Virus record (IMG/VR): IMGVR_UViG_3300025311_000013
Coordinates: 1-31,994 of that record
From: a virus
Strand: one strand, 5' to 3'
DNA: 31,994 bases
Of this stretch, positions 31,891 to 31,994 are shown piece after piece. The stretch's first letter is position 1. Each line of letters starts with the position of its first letter. Position numbers and translations under genes: made by a program. The notes beneath the pieces are model-generated. The model worked only from the letters and a program-made list of their open reading frames with translations, did not search any database and was not told the origin of the DNA.

Positions 31891-31994
31891 TGTTGGCGCT
31901 CATCGAAAAGCGCACAAATGTGAACTGAGGTTGATGACCCGATATCCCTATCGGTGATCACGTCGCCTCAACGGATCGTGGTGCATTCCGTGCT
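31891..31994. mobile_element. Possible IS end at right edge
   Basis: The sequence turns GC-rich after 31870. TGTTGGCGCT at 31891 and the repeats after it (ATGTGAACTGAGGTTGATGA) resemble IS21-type multiple terminal repeats. No ORF is visible before the window ends. Recognised by eye only. Confidence 0.3.

Overview
The window is most of the structural half of a tailed-phage genome (Caudoviricetes). It looks podovirus-like, because the coat, portal, scaffold and adaptor proteins resemble the P22-type head module. It is interrupted by one compound block of nested bacterial insertion sequences. No integrase, repressor, polymerase or other replication gene is visible, so lytic versus prophage state is open. 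The host cannot be named. The phage DNA has moderate GC. The insertion sequences are clearly GC-richer, and one small protein near the left edge ends in a Lys/Ala/Trp tail that I associate with Acidobacteria-like soil genomes (inference).

Layout, almost all on the minus strand, so transcription runs right to left. 31006-25333: small and large terminase, portal, a 51-aa protein, two virion proteins and a 359-aa protein made of sixteen 20-aa repeats. 25325-20680: an IS4-family element inserted exactly in the leader between two phage genes, with a 9-bp target duplication. Inside it sits an IS3-family element, and inside that an IS110-family element; all three transposases point rightwards. 20666-16539: a coiled-coil virion protein, small overlapping genes, a terminator-like double hairpin, scaffold and major coat protein. 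16408-5842: beta-helix spike-like protein, fibre-like proteins, adaptor, probable tail nozzle, and two probable internal/ejected proteins, one of 948 aa. 5693-3283: lysis-type cassette (XhlA-like protein, papain-like peptidase, secreted transglycosylase, small membrane protein). 3290-92: small zinc-ribbon proteins, a SpoVG-like protein, a DUF932 protein, an intrinsic terminator, a basic coiled-coil protein and a PD-(D/E)xK nuclease-like protein. 31088-31870: a rightward promoter with a leaderless gene and three tiny cysteine-rich ORFs.

How it fits together: terminase, portal, scaffold and coat build and fill the head. Adaptor, nozzle, fibres and spike form a short tail. The 948- and 405-aa proteins are probably carried inside the particle. 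The cassette at 5.7-3.3 kb would release progeny. The left operon (2947 to 1061) uses strong GGAGG ribosome sites and ends at a terminator near 1 kb. The structural genes mostly lack Shine-Dalgarno sites and instead often carry a TTAACC-type leader.

Most noteworthy: the coat protein and the transglycosylase both appear to start at ATA, because neither frame has a usable ATG, GTG or TTG where the protein clearly begins. Next are the triple-nested transposons with reconstructable host sequences, the 16-unit repeat protein, a compact operator region at 31.03-31.12 kb, several folded intergenic RNAs, and an unusual number of tiny zinc-ribbon genes.
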